DNA from: Spodoptera frugiperda
Lineage: Eukaryota > Arthropoda > Insecta > Lepidoptera > Noctuidae
Assembly (NCBI RefSeq): GCF_023101765.2
Contig: NC_064242.1
Span: 6,312,327 to 6,376,326, forward strand
Direction of reading: 5' to 3'
Length of the DNA stretch: 64,000 bases
Shown here: positions 25,380 to 38,800 of the stretch, piece after piece
Layout: the number at the start of each line of letters is the position of its first letter
Position numbering within the stretch: the stretch's first letter is position 1
Made by a program: the position numbers and the translations under genes
The notes under the pieces: generated by a model
The model's database searches: none
What the model was told of the DNA's origin: nothing
What the model saw: only the letters and a program-made list of their open reading frames with translations

Positions 25380-25660
25380 ATGTCGATCGTTACACGACTT
25401 CGGTTCATGTTATTGTTTTAATTTATCGAAAAAAGTAAATAAATAGTAAAAAGGTATGAAAAAAATAATATCAATATAATAAAACATTTAGTACAAAGAA
25501 AATGCTCTAACGGAGTATAGATGTCGATCGTTACACGACTTCAGTTCATGTTATTGTTTTAATTCATCGAAAAAAGTAAATAAATAGTAAAAAGGTATGA
25601 AAAAAATAATATCAATATAATTAAACTTTTAGTACAAAGAAAATGCCCGAACGGAGTATA
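25380..25660 (+). repeat. 141-bp tandem duplication inside the Helitron
   Basis: Two units begin ATGTCGATCGTTACACGACT at 25380 and 25521. They match closely over about 140 bases, including a GTAAATAAATAGTAAAAAGG word, with a few substitutions between them. Confidence 0.85.
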
Positions 25661-26363
25661 AATAAATAATCCAAGTTGTCTTTATCCTCGATAGATGGCG
25701 TTGGGATCGAAATAGATCGCGCTATGGTTTCGTTACATTCATTTAGTTGGGTATCGGCCGAGCGCTTCGGTACTATCGTAGAAAAAGTGTATTATCAGTC
25801 GTATGATTATTTGTCTGTAGTGGTCCTGCTGTTTCGTATATTCTAAATTGGTTTCGTTGTATTTGTCAATTAATAAGTTTATTTGTTGGGTTTTCCTGGT
25901 TTTTTGGTTAAACTATTTAACGTAGGTTTAGTTTGATATCGATTATTAGTAGTTACTGTAGTTAGTTTTTTTAATAAAATTGTAAGTCTAATTTTTTTTT
26001 TAATTAGATTAGATTTAAGTCGTTTCTTTTAAATTATTTAGTTTAAGCTTGGTTATTATAGCATAGAGGATAGGTTGTAATATAGTTTCTTTTTTAATTG
26101 TTATAAATTCGTAATTCGTAGCTTTCTTTAGTTTTAAGTTAGTTTAAGTCCGTTTTTAAACTATTTTTTCAATGCCCTAAGTGAGTATACATCTATTAAA
26201 TTCAAACGCAGAGCTCATTATGTTGATTTTTGAAGAGTTCCCTGGAATATCTTCCACATCTCATTTTTGAAGAGATCCCGCGAGATCGGGAACTATGTGG
26301 TTAAAACCAAAAATTTGCCGGAAGTCACTATTCCACGCGAACGAAGTCGCGGGCAAAAGCTAG

Positions 26364-28871
26364 TAAGTAATAAGCCACAACAGTAGGCAAATCAGGATAA
26401 TGTCTTTAATAACTAATCTCTTGATTTACTGTACGAAACTATAGCAAAGTTATAATGTCTGCTAGGTATAAAATGCTTAGTACTAGTTATAAAATGTTTA
26501 CTTACTAGCAATTCTAAGTTTATGTGATGGCCACTCCATCATTCCGTTTACAGTCGTTTCGTGCTTTCAGCGTCCATTTCCATTATTCTATGATAAATGA
26601 TGACACATTTAAAGTAATTTAGACTAAATATTCTGATTCTAATATTGATTATATTTACTGTATTTTATGTGCTACAAACCACTACAAGTTATATACTTTT
26701 TAATGTTTTTCTTTTTTATTTAGAATAGAATTTTCTATGAGCACTCTATAAACGTTTCTAATATTTTAACCGACTTTTATCTTTATACCATTAAAGATTT
26801 ATTAAGTGATCTCAGCTACTTCATGCTAAAGCTAAGGATTTTGGTAAAAAAAAAACAAATCTATTGAAGAAGGGCTGGTACCCAAACTGGTACTTTGTAC
26901 CCACTCAACTAATCAGCGACTGTAAAAACCAAAAAACATTCATTTGTGTCTACAAGACAAATTATTCCTATCAAATGCAATTATACAGAAACCCATGTCT
27001 ATCCGTCTATTAGAACAAATGTTAATACAAAGCCCAAGTGACGCGTCATATCAGATTGTAATTAAAATAATCCAACACTTTGCTTGACACAGGCGGTCGG
27101 TTAGTAGACGTGGTGTCGACACTTCAGTATCAACTTAATAAGAACAAAGGGTTCCAATATCCATTATAATATCTGAACCAGCTGTTTCAAATTAACCCCA
27201 TAACTGTTTAATTAATTTTCATCTCGCTAGACCCTAGGGAGGTATAGCCCATGTCAAGTTGGTCTATATCGAACTATGTAGTATTTAATATAGGATTTTG
27301 TTTCAATGGATTCAGCATGGATCCGCGTTTAATTATGAATTTGTATTAAATGCTTTATTGGTTGACAGGTTATATGATTTACTGTGTTACCGTTGTTCTG
27401 TGGTTTCCGGATTAAACGAAAAATTGCGTAAATTATCAGCTTATTTTTGTTTTTGACTAACTGACCTGGCAAACTTTGTACTGCCTCAAACATTTTTTTC
27501 CACCTTTTAAACCACAAACAAGTCGTTCTGGAGTTATATCGAGACTAAGAACAGCAATTGATTTTTATATGTATAGATTACCTACCTTAATATGGAAAGA
27601 AACCTTTTATGTTTACTTGCGATTTTTCTGAACGAATAGGTGTAAGTAAGTATGAAATCCCGTTTTAGTCTATTTTGATCATTCCATTACTCCGTATCTG
27701 TGTAGCGTCTCATCGATCATTGATATTACGTAGGTGTGTAACAAACTAAACAAAACAGCACGTGACATTTGCATACGTAAGCAGGTTGTGTAATGTTTGT
27801 AAACTTACTGTTATTATGTACATAGAAACACTCGTTTTTATTTACCTATGTTTTATTTATTTATTTACACTTTTGTATATAGCATACGATGGCAGCCTTA
27901 ATGCCGGGTAGCATTCTCTAACAGTCTACCAGTCAGGCAGAGATGTGCAACAATAGGTGTACCAAATATTAGTGTGATCATAATGACGATACATAATTAT
28001 AATTATTATGATATTTTAGATGATTTAAACAAGTAATACAGTGGAACATTAATAAGTAGCTCCCATATACTACAAATCTAGAAATTGGAACATATTGTAT
28101 TTGACATCATTAGATATTTCAGCCCCAGATCACTGACTGTTCAGTACACCCAAAACCCCATTCGTGCTTACTTTTACTGTTTTGTGCATACCTCATCAAT
28201 CCAATTCCAAAATCCAATCCAGGAATTCAATGCAATATCTCAGGTTCAAAGTTTTGTACGGAAACAATAACCAACGAGGTTACATTTTAATCAATAGGTA
28301 CAGCAGTCAGCAGGTAGAAACTTCTGTAACTGGGTAAAATTCTAGGTTCTGAATCCAGATTGATCCAATCGGATCGGAGTAGTATTCAAAAACTCTCAGC
28401 TACCTATGTAGGCATCGAGGTATGAATGCCTACAACGTAAAGCCTCGGGGGCTAAATTGAAAAGCATCATCGGTTTTACGTACGTATATAACGACCCAGG
28501 TACCTGTTCCCTTTGTTTTCAGTAAAATTGTACAAGTCCTAAAATGCTGGATAAAAAATAAAAAAGGATTATTTCTGTCAAGCCTGTTATTTTGTACAAA
28601 TAAAGTTGAAGTTGAAAATACTACAAACTAATAACTTTATTCCATAAATTAACTGAAATAGGCAAATGAACTAAGCTTTTAAAAAGTGGATGTTCCCCTT
28701 TCGGATTTAAATTTTACACTAAATAAAAAACTGGACCGACCTGTAGGCGGATAACGATTTTTTTTGCGGTAATTAACAGGTTACTGAAATCTGTCTAATA
28801 GTTATCTGCATTTACATTTACACAAAACTATGAAATAGTTTCTTTTATTTTATTTTTTACGGTTAATATTT
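26364..28871. other. Intergenic DNA, nothing recognised
   Basis: AT-rich DNA with no supportable gene. The frame at 28085-28270 and the minus frame at 27329-27517 lack domains or splice partners. Confidence 0.5.
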
Positions 28872-29015
28872 AGTTTTTGACGGGGTTTTATTATGGGATT
28901 GGGCAGCGGGCTGTGAACGGATGCCGCGTATGGACACTCACGAGCCCTCATCATCAGATGAGTATAACAAGAGCGTTGCTGGCCTTTTGGGGTTAAGGAT
29001 TTGGGGATAGGAGGA
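28872..29015 (+). repeat. Fragment of the same repeat family as 24286-24390
   Basis: Contains CGTATGGACACTCACGAGCC and GTTGCTGGCCTTTTGGGG followed by a TTAAGGATTTGGGG-type tail. It overlaps the 24286 repeat in part and extends further toward its 3' side. Confidence 0.4.
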
Positions 29016-29420
29016 AGTACTGAGCCTTTTATACCTAACTTAAATAATATTTACTAGTAGGTACCTAATTAAATGCGTATTATATTATTTTATGAGTTAC
29101 AAAAATGTTCACTATCACTATAAAGTTTATAAGTGACTAGAGACGCATTAGTCATTGGAGGCTTTTATTTCTTACCTTAGAATATTAAATTCTTTTTTGG
29201 ACGACAAAATTAGGCGTCCCTTAAAAGCCACGGGCGCGAACGCAAATCCGATTTGAGTAATGAAACGAGACTAATTAAAAAGTCGGAAGAACAAATTATG
29301 AAAAAACAGGGCTTTATCTGAGAAGCTGTTTGTATTTTGGGTTCCCTAGGCGTATAAAGCAAAACGCAACGCGATCAGCATTGATTAGGTGTCTTCAAGT
29401 GCCCGTGACATGATGTTATA
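29016..29420. other. Intergenic DNA, nothing recognised
   Basis: AT-rich sequence with no coding signal. Confidence 0.5.
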
Positions 29421-29710
29421 TAGCCTTTCTTTCTCAATAAATGGACTATCCAACATAAAAATAATTATTCGAATCGATAAACTGGCTTAGATGTAAAGAA
29501 ACAGAGATGTAAGTTACTCACCCACTGCTTTGCTCCTATATTGGTCATAGTGTGGTCTTTTATAGCTTATAGCTTTCCACGATAAATTGACTTTCCAACA
29601 TAAAAATTATTATTATTCATATTGGACCAGTAGTTCCGGAGATTAGTGCGTTCTAACAAACAAACAAACTCTTCAGCGATAGGTATACATATATTACTGT
29701 AGATGTAGAT
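29421..29710 (-). mobile_element. Decayed Helitron-like element, 5' part on the minus strand
   Basis: On the minus strand, CTGAAGAGTTTG, TTTG repeats, AACGCACTAATCTCCGGAAC and a TACTGGTCCAAT-type word follow in the order typical of the 5' part of lepidopteran Helitrons. The terminal TC region (near 29700) is decayed. A partial internal duplication is visible: ATAGC, then AATAAATGGACTATCCAACAT at about 29421-29475, is echoed at about 29571-29627. Confidence 0.45.
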
Positions 29711-32525
29711 ACAGATTCACTCAACGAACTACCTGCATTTTTAAAAAAAGAGATTAGGTAATTGTGAGCTAATTATTTTTTCTAAGCAATCTATGGAACT
29801 CAAGGTAAAATCGTATTCATTCTTGACCACAATGTTTGTGACTTTAATGCCTTTTATGCATTTGAAGTAGGTGTTGGTAGTCCATATTTTTGTACTTAGG
29901 TTACTTTGACATTTGTCTACTGAGGAAAGGCGGAAACAGATTTACAAAGCCACTGTTCTTGACTTTCAGTCACTGGACTTTCAAATAGCAGTACTTACGA
30001 TTGATTGACACCACCAGTTTGTTAGGTATCTATTCATCGCATAGCTCAGGCTACAGGTATTCCTACCTCCAGAAATATATTACGGTACCTAAATGTGTTT
30101 CCGAAATTTTGACGTTTCCCCCAAATATCTACCTATGTTTATTGATATACTTACACTTAGTAAACATTTCCTCCAATTACGTATTAGGTACCTACTTAAT
30201 TCCGGACAGCCAACCCTTCCCTTAGGGAACTAGCGTGCTAATACAAGTAGGATATAAACCAACAAAGCAGGTTCGAGCTCATGCGTGATTTTATGTCGTG
30301 ACCTTACTGAATCGACGACCCGTCGACGAATTACAGTTGAACAAGGAAGCTATAAACGCAAAGCCTTTCAAAGCCGACTCACGAAAGGTGCGTGCGTTAG
30401 ATCGCGTGTAGCCGGGCCTTTACGTAAATGCCGCCTATAACAATATAACTTGTTCACCTTGTTTTGATCTTGCTGAATAACTTTCGATCAAAAATCCCCT
30501 AACTCATATTATCTATCTACATATTGTTATCCAACTTAATAAATGTAATTTTGATGTAGAGTTATGGCTTTTATTTGTTGTCGTAAAAGCATTAGGTTAG
30601 TGCTTTTATTTATCAACAGCGAGTTAGGTTTATTGAAAAGGCCACGATAAAATTGAATATTTATTTAGTTAGGTACTTCGATGATAAGAAACTATGAAAC
30701 TATAAAAAGTTCCTTGGAAAAATAATATTTGACTACCGTAAATAACATGTTCCATGATTTATAGACGTAATTACTGAAACATTGTACCCAGTTTTTATCG
30801 TAAAAGTTCGTTTACATGACTAGTCATTACCCTATTTAAACGAACGCAACGGGTATAAATATACAGTAGCATAATTTCAGAAAAAAATAGGTAAAGCTTT
30901 AAAAAATCCAAAATGGTTGGTAATCGTGGTAATGTACACGAACGTTTGTCACGCAACAGGAACTTTTATGTAACGACTAGTGATTTATTTTATAAAATGA
31001 AGTAACAATTTCTGGCTTACCCACGGAGCCACAATTGAAAGTAATAAAATCCATTATGGAGGAAATGATTGATGATCGCCGTGTTATATTGAGTGATTGA
31101 TAAGACTTCAGCCGATTACAGTAGCTGCCGAATGAGGAACAATATTTTAGCATAACTTTGCTATTTATACTCTACCCTCAGTTTCATTTCGTTGCATTTC
31201 CTATTCCAGAAAATAATAAAGAAGTTTTTGAGTGTTTAAGTTTCGTGGAAAACCGAGTTTATTAAAAGCAGTGAAAATAAACCAATGAATTTTGTATTCC
31301 AGTTTAACTGAACATTTTCGTACTATGGCGTATATAAAGAATTTGAATCTCTTGGTATAAAATATTCTCAAAGGCTTCCTGCTTTCATAGTTTGTTAGTA
31401 TCAATTTCACAGAGATACTTTTAGTCGTACTCTTGCCTAAATTTTTGAGTGTAAAGTCGATTTAGTTTTACCGTAGAACAAATTGTTGCGTCACTTAAGT
31501 ATAAGGAAATAATTTAAAACAACAGTTTGAAGAAGATCAATAATATTTATTACCTAAATATTATTTTCGTAGGAGAATCTGCTCTTACAACTATTATCAA
31601 TACTTAAAAGTTAAACATTATAGCTAAATCTTAATACAATCTTAAAAGTTCTGCTCAAATTTTGTATTATGCGGTTCACAAAAATAGCTTCCTCATTTTT
31701 ATTTTTCACATTTTGTTACAAAAATATTTAAAGTAAGTCTTAAATTTTAATACTTCCAAAATTAATTACAATGTATATACGAACTGACAAAATTGAACAC
31801 GATTTATAATAAATAATATCACATGTATGTTCAGAAAGTGTCACACATCATTCGCTCTCAGAGAATTCATTCAAGTACAAAATAATAATACCGATTATTA
31901 CTAAGATGTATGAGTCACATGATGTTGTTTTATTAAGTTGTTATTCTTATTTATGAAGGGCATATCAACTTTAATTACATACAATATCAACGATTTTTAT
32001 GTGTATGTATCTCTGTTGTTGTTTATAAACAACAATTATGGAAAAATAATGAAAATATCGGATAAACTAGGACAGCAATTACATCGTATGAATAATTCTT
32101 AACAAATCAAAGAAATATTCTAGAGTTAAGAGCTACGCCTAATTTTAATGGAATACATCAATATTGTTCAATATAATAAAGTGTTAGACAGTTAAGGTAA
32201 CCCAGTAAATAACCTACACTAAATCTATTTCCCGATACAAATATAGACTGTAATTATATTGAACTTACTGCTGCTTATCGTAACAATTTATATTCGCCGA
32301 ACTACTTTGAACCACATGACAAAACCCTGTAGTAAACTAAGTCACAAGAACATACGGTTATCAGAAAACTGTTCTGCATAACTTGACATTCCCCGTGGGG
32401 TTCGTACGCTATTGTGCGTCAACACACGTGTAAACAAACGTGTATAGTATACTCCTTTATAGCTAAGACCTACGCAATAAATGTGTCCATTATACAGCGT
32501 AACTCCGCAGCGTTATAAAGTAGCT
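29711..32525. other. Intergenic DNA, possibly including the 3' UTR of the six-exon gene
   Basis: No gene supported. The part next to 32525 is likely the 3' UTR of the minus-strand gene that ends at 32526, but I cannot place its polyadenylation site because TTTATT words are too frequent. A fragment with GGCTTACCCACG lies near 31015-31030. Confidence 0.45.
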
Positions 32526-32853
32526 TCACATGGAGGTTGGCGACCAGAAGTTCATTTCGCGTAGTTCTGACGGTTTCGGGCGATAAGTAGTAGGTTTTGC
32601 GGGCTTGGTTGGCTGGGCCACTGGTTCTTGAGGTACATTAGTGAGAGTTTCTTTCCTCTTAGGTGCTGGGCCAAGATTTTCCACTGATTCCGCGAGATTG
32701 CCCCGCGAAACAGAGAGTACGTCAAAGCTGTCTTCCTCAGCTAACGTGGAGGTTGATGTGGCGAGGTCTTTCTTCAAACCCAGGAGGGCCATAGACAACC
32801 ACGAGCGTGGCGCATTTCCATCCTCCACTGGTTCGTACGGCGATGTGAAGAAA
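32526..32853 (-). CDS. Exon 6 of the six-exon gene, C-terminus
   Basis: Begins after TTGTTACAG, completes the split Arg codon and encodes 108 residues from FFTSPYEPVEDG to NFWSPTSM, with stop TGA at 32526-32528. The region KRKETLTNVPQEPVAQPTK is basic and Pro-rich. Confidence 0.85.
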
Positions 32854-35800
32854 CTGTAACAAAACAAAGGATTGTGTTATTTTGGTCGACGTTTTTATTA
32901 ATGGAGGTTAATCGTATACTAATGGAAATAAAACATTAATAGAAGATTAGCGTCGATTTGACCTTTGTTTATCACATAATTGATCAGATTGTTTCTTTAT
33001 TTCTGATTACACACGAAAATTAGATTTTATCAGTACACATTACCACTAATGCAGCAATCCTTGGACTAAAATACTAGTAGAAAACTAAAACAAGAAGCGT
33101 AATATTGTTTAATGACGAAAGTTTAAGAGAGTAAAGAACAGCTTTTTACAAAAAGAGATAGTCTTCTCTAATATACTTTAAATAGCCGCCGGCTGACCTA
33201 CTTGCAAACAGCTCTTCAAGATATTTCGTTGTTAAAGTATGCCATTGCCATAATAGATAAGCCATGATTTGCTTTGTAGTTGATACCATAAATCTTGGTT
33301 TAGAATGAACATTCTTTGACTAAAATATTACGATTAATTGTGAAGTGCATGCGACATGGAAATGAAACGCAGTATCCGACACGTTATTTCTTTCGTAATA
33401 GTCGTTATCTCTGAATTTATTAGTGCGAGTACATTCGCATGCGAAATTCATCATTAAAAGTCGACATAACCTTGAAAGTAATCAGATAACTAACAATCGA
33501 GTATTGTAAAGTTCATAGGACAATATGTACTGTGACAAGACAGTGTAAACAGATATATTTCTGCAGATATAAGTTCAGTATAAAGTATACAACGTCTGCG
33601 AAAACCGGTTCTATCTAGACCTAGACGGCATACAGTAATTAACATAACCAGAACAACAGCTAGGATGTATTGGAATAAGACACTTGACAAATATCCTGTA
33701 TAAAAAACATTGTCGTTTAACTGGCCTTCAATCTAAATACCAACTAGTTGGAATGGGAAGCAAAATTTAGAATGCCTTTTTCAATATTATCTTAGATCAT
33801 ACAGAGATAAATATTCATAGACAATATATAATTGCCGATTTCTTATTCAGTTTATTTTTCAGTAGTCGAAATGTTTTGCAAAAGCTAAAATTTTTATGAG
33901 AAACATCCCTAAAGTAGGCAGCCTACTAAACCCAAAGTATGATATAAACAGATAGACACGTACCGGTTGCCGTTCATCCTCCTACGGCTTGTTGGGCTGC
34001 CTGGCGGTGAGTGTGCGGGGGTGGCGGGCAGGCTCTTACTGCCGCGGCGGTGCATCAGGTTGTACTGGTGCAGTTCGGGGGCCACGGCGTGGTCCTCCTC
34101 GGGCGATGCCACCGTGAACCCTCGCGACGACTTCGACGATATTATCTGATGCGCTACCTAAAATAAAAATGATATTATGTTTAGTTTTACAAATAATATA
34201 ACTTATTGGTTCAATGTTACTAATACTCCTGCTATGCTCGTATATCTTTGGGATTTAAGTTAACAGTCTATTGACTTACTTAAAAAGTGTTTGACTAAAA
34301 AACCTAAGACTAAAAAATGCGTAAATTGATAAAATACAAAACACCTATGTTATTAGATAGGTTGAATGGGTGACGATAGTGTGAAAGAGGGACCACAAAG
34401 ATGAGAATATTTCGCACCCTATATGTGTTACTGTGTAGTGTTCGATATAATATGCAATCATGTTTACTTGTCAGTGCAACGCTACGCCATAGTTTAAATA
34501 ACATAGTATAAATAAGCAAATCAAAACTGATCAGCTACAAAATGATGTAACAACTGCGAATATTACTACGACTAAATAAGTGGGTGGCTGATAACAGCTA
34601 ATTAAAAACATTCGTTGCTAATCAGGCACTAGTACAGGACGCGTTATCAAACTGTTCGCGTGATACGAAGAGGTGCACAGACCCGACAGATTAAAATATT
34701 ATCAACGCGAAAGTCGACAAAGTTGTTTCTGTGTACTGCGTTTTAATAAGCAAAATATCAATTGCACAAACATCCGTGTAAGCCGTGCAATATTTTCTTT
34801 CCAGTAACTAGTTGTGGCGTCAGGATGTAAACTAAATAGCTAATCATGAAAGTCAACAAACTATAGATAACAGCCATGTTGACTCGGAATTTCCAACTTG
34901 TACACATCATAATAATGGAGGCTTAAGTCGGTCCCACTCGGTGTTTGTGTAAAATACTCAAGTTATATTGCGCATTTTCAATAAATAAAATCAACAATCG
35001 ACAACTGTCCATACCAATACAAAATAAATTATAAATAAACCGATAAGTATTATGCATTTAGTATTGCCCAAATGTTAAGAATGTTTGTATAAACACGTCA
35101 CATAATTTGCCGCTCTGCTATTGGCTACATACCTTGACAATCGAGTTGCCGCAAGCCGCGCCCTCGCCTTTGAATCCGTCGTCTGTCCCCGCAGGCTTTG
35201 GCTTTGAAGTTACAGAGTTAACTGAAAATAACCAAATACAATCAATACCATTTATAATGCAGGGTGCTATTACTAATATTACATTGTGTCACTTCTTCCA
35301 TGTACTAATGAGAACACTTAATGGAGTCACCATTGTCTAAACGAAAGTCATTACTTATGACATCATTACCAAATGAGTATATTACATGACTAATCTATAC
35401 TTAATAAACAATAAATTTATTAGTAGTTAATGCTATTGGTCCCACGTCGAATCTTTTAATTAATATTTTTCATAATTTACAACGATTTCACTAATCATTC
35501 GATTCCATTGAAACACATGTACCTGCCGTTTACCGGACAATGTCATTGCCACGCATTAACCTTTTGAAATATACAAAGTGGTCTTACCTGCTGTATTGAT
35601 TGGTGCAATGCCGTGGAGCACGTCTTGGCACGGTTTCGTGTGCTTCGACCAATCTTTCTCCTTGACTATGTTGAAAGCTGAGGCGGCTTTAACTTCGTTG
35701 GTTGGTTCAGCGAACACCTTTGGAGCGTCTTGATTGAGTCTCGGTTTTCCGAACAATACGTCGGTCCTGGGGTATCTGATGTAGAAGAATGAGTCCTCTG

Positions 35801-38800
35801 GAGCTGGCGGCGATCCCGCGAAAGGTTCAAACTCTCTGCAAATGAAACAATTATGAATTAGTACTACATACAACATAACTTATCCGATTAGATAACAAAT
35901 AAGAATTGTACCATAACAAACATGTTATAATACAACAATGGACATTTATTGTTTAACTGTTAGATATTATTGTCGGTCAATCTGAAGGTAAGGCGTCGAC
36001 ACTCACGATAAGATGTTGTTGAACTGAGCCACCATATTCCTCTTTCTGTACATTGTTACAAATTATAATATTATTGGTATTAAACGAGTAGTTAATCCAC
36101 ACAACACTTGCTACGGTATCACAGAATTGTAAATTAAATTATCGCAGAGAAATTGAAGAACAAGTGGAAGAGATGGCGTTATTCAGACGATAACAAAATA
36201 ACTAAAAGGCTACACACAAGTTTTCCTTTTTATATACCCTAGAGATAGCACATGAGTTCACGATAAGCACACAGCGACTGGCTACGTCACTTTGAAAATA
36301 AGTGTAATAAATAACAAGCCGACGTGACGCCACGATAAAAGCAACCAATGAGAACGACTGATTAGCACACTCCCTCTTTTAAAAGAACGTTATTATCATG
36401 GAGAATGGCGTTGTGTAGTTGTCGATGCCAGTACCAGAATCTAAGAATAGCACAGTTCGTAGCTACGTACACACACACCAACACCTACGTATGAAATGTT
36501 GATCTTGTGTAGATTTCTACAAATCTTGTTTTCATGACGATGTCATTAACATTTAAATGCAAAGAATACGAAAGACAACTTAAAATAGAAGTGGGCACGG
36601 CGGGACTGTGACGCTAGCCAATATCCGGCAAACTCAAACTACATCTGTACCATTCTGCTACAACCAGACATGACTGAAGAAGACATTTAGGTAGATATAC
36701 GAGACAATATCTGGGGTAACAATAATAAGATTTTCCTCACAACATTTTAATATGTCAATGAACCCTTGACTGTCAACCTTTGCCAAAAAACGCAGGGCCT
36801 CTCGCCAATAAAGGCTAAAATACAACACCAAATATTTAGTTCACAGGCCGACAACTTTGCTCGGTGGAACGATAAAATAAGAAAATATGCAAAAAAATTA
36901 AGTATTATCTCAATAGTGATAACGTAAAATCATAACAAAATATATAAGTACTTGATAATACAATTTAGTTCAAATCTAGTGGCTGTAAAAAAGGCAATGT
37001 ATCTTCATAACAATGTTATTATAACACAAAAACAGATAACGCTATACGTGTGGGCGAGATTACAAGAATAAGTAGGTATGTAAAGTCTTAAAAACATTGA
37101 CATTGCGATTAAAAAGTCAATGGAATGAATTAAACACTCTTGATAATCAGAATCTTGGGCTATAGACTAGCGGCTGTCTAAAATATAGAGCGTAGATTTA
37201 AGTTACATTTTTCTTTTATCTGAATAATCTTACGACACTGGTTAGGGTGCCTAGTCAATCCAGGGGTCTTTAAAAATAAAAATAAAAAATAATGATGCCT
37301 AGGGTTTGTGAAAATAATAGAAAACAAACAGCTTTTTCTTTTCTTTCTCAATAAATCATTGTATCTATCGGACAAACCCTGATATTATGATAACGATAAC
37401 ATATTTATATTTTCGTGACAATGACAAAAAAGTATGACATCATGTACATCCGAACCTACAAGTGAAAGAAATGGAAATTCCAAAAAAAAATTTGCAAAAC
37501 CTAATAACCGCTGCTAAATGAGCTAAATTATACCTAATTTCTTAATCACAGAATTATTATCTGATAGATTGTTTAGCCGCTGAACAAATAAAAGCTTGAA
37601 CGTGGCACCATTAGAGCGCACAAGCGACATCTACTATAAACAGTATTTATATTTTCTTGTATATCAAAAATATTATTTACTCTGGTTTTACACCATCGAA
37701 AAGTTATCAAAAAGCTGTGACGTTTGTAAACAGGCTATGGTGAGTATAATTCGTGATTAACTTTTCATAGAACGATTGACCTTTTCTCAAATAGATTGAG
37801 GTCGGCGTCGGCATCATTCCGATTCGATTGAATGTCTCATTGCGTCATTTATGTTTAGTTTTAAACTATTCATATTAACGACTAAAACAAATTAGAATTG
37901 TCCGTGTAAAGGTAAGGTTAACCTTAACCCATAAGTACAATGGCATTGGAAAATTGTGAAACCAAAATGAATGCAGTGAATGCCTGTACAATTAAAAATC
38001 GTTTTCCCATAATTACTCTAAGTGTGTGCTGAACTGTTTATAAACTTCATTCAAGTGTCACCTCGTGGAATATTTCCGATATTGTAACAAACATAATATT
38101 TATAATTACTTACTTCTTACTTACGGACACTGACTGCATTGCATTCATAACAATTTTATAAGTTGCATGACATAAAATGACAAATAGGTTGAGTTGAGCA
38201 TTATTTCGCTAAAACAATAAATTTTGAGTGACTTTTGTGTTTGAATGTACTAACCACCTGCATGTAACATAAGGCGACTTTATCGAAAAGATTGATCGTT
38301 TCACGTCACAGCTATTTATTACCAAATATTTACTTATATGCCAAGAATCCAAATAACGTGGGTTTTGTTGTGGAGGGAGATTAAAATGTCATTGTAAAAT
38401 TACAATTAACGAAGCATTTAACTAATTGCAGGTTTAATGAGCATGATCATGAAAATGGCCACTTGTCGTTAAAGCAACTTAAACGTATTTGTTTACGTAT
38501 GTTACTGTTGACTACATGCATTGATGTTGACCCCACAGCCATTGACTTCAGTGTTTGTAAAACAAATTTCCTACGTTTTGTTATGAACTTCTATTGATTT
38601 TATAATGAAAATAGACCAAGTGACGTCAATGCAAAGTTATATTCTATTTCTTAATAAGTGTTAAATATTCTAGCCAGCTACTTTGTTTGCACACACGACA
38701 CAATAACAAAGATAAATTATTCAAATATTGCAAGTGCATAGGTATAACCGAAGATGTAGAATATTCTGGACCTGAATGTATTTGATGTTAAGATTGAATA

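Larger units (their letters stand above)
24894..26363 (+). mobile_element. Non-autonomous Helitron-like element, about 1.47 kb
   Basis: The element starts TCTATACATATAATAAA and ends CTAG at 26360-26363. Just before the end is a short stem (GCGA/TCGC within CGCGAACGAAGTCGCG). It sits exactly between A and T, and the target can be reconstructed from the neighbouring tandem units. CCCGAGTAA before the element joins TAAGTAAT after it, restoring the unit sequence with no target duplication. Inside are an 8-bp microsatellite (about 25013-25069) and a 141-bp internal tandem duplication (25380-25660). I find no Rep or helicase coding region, so it depends on an enzyme supplied elsewhere. The family resembles lepidopteran Lep1-type Helitrons. 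Confidence 0.8.
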
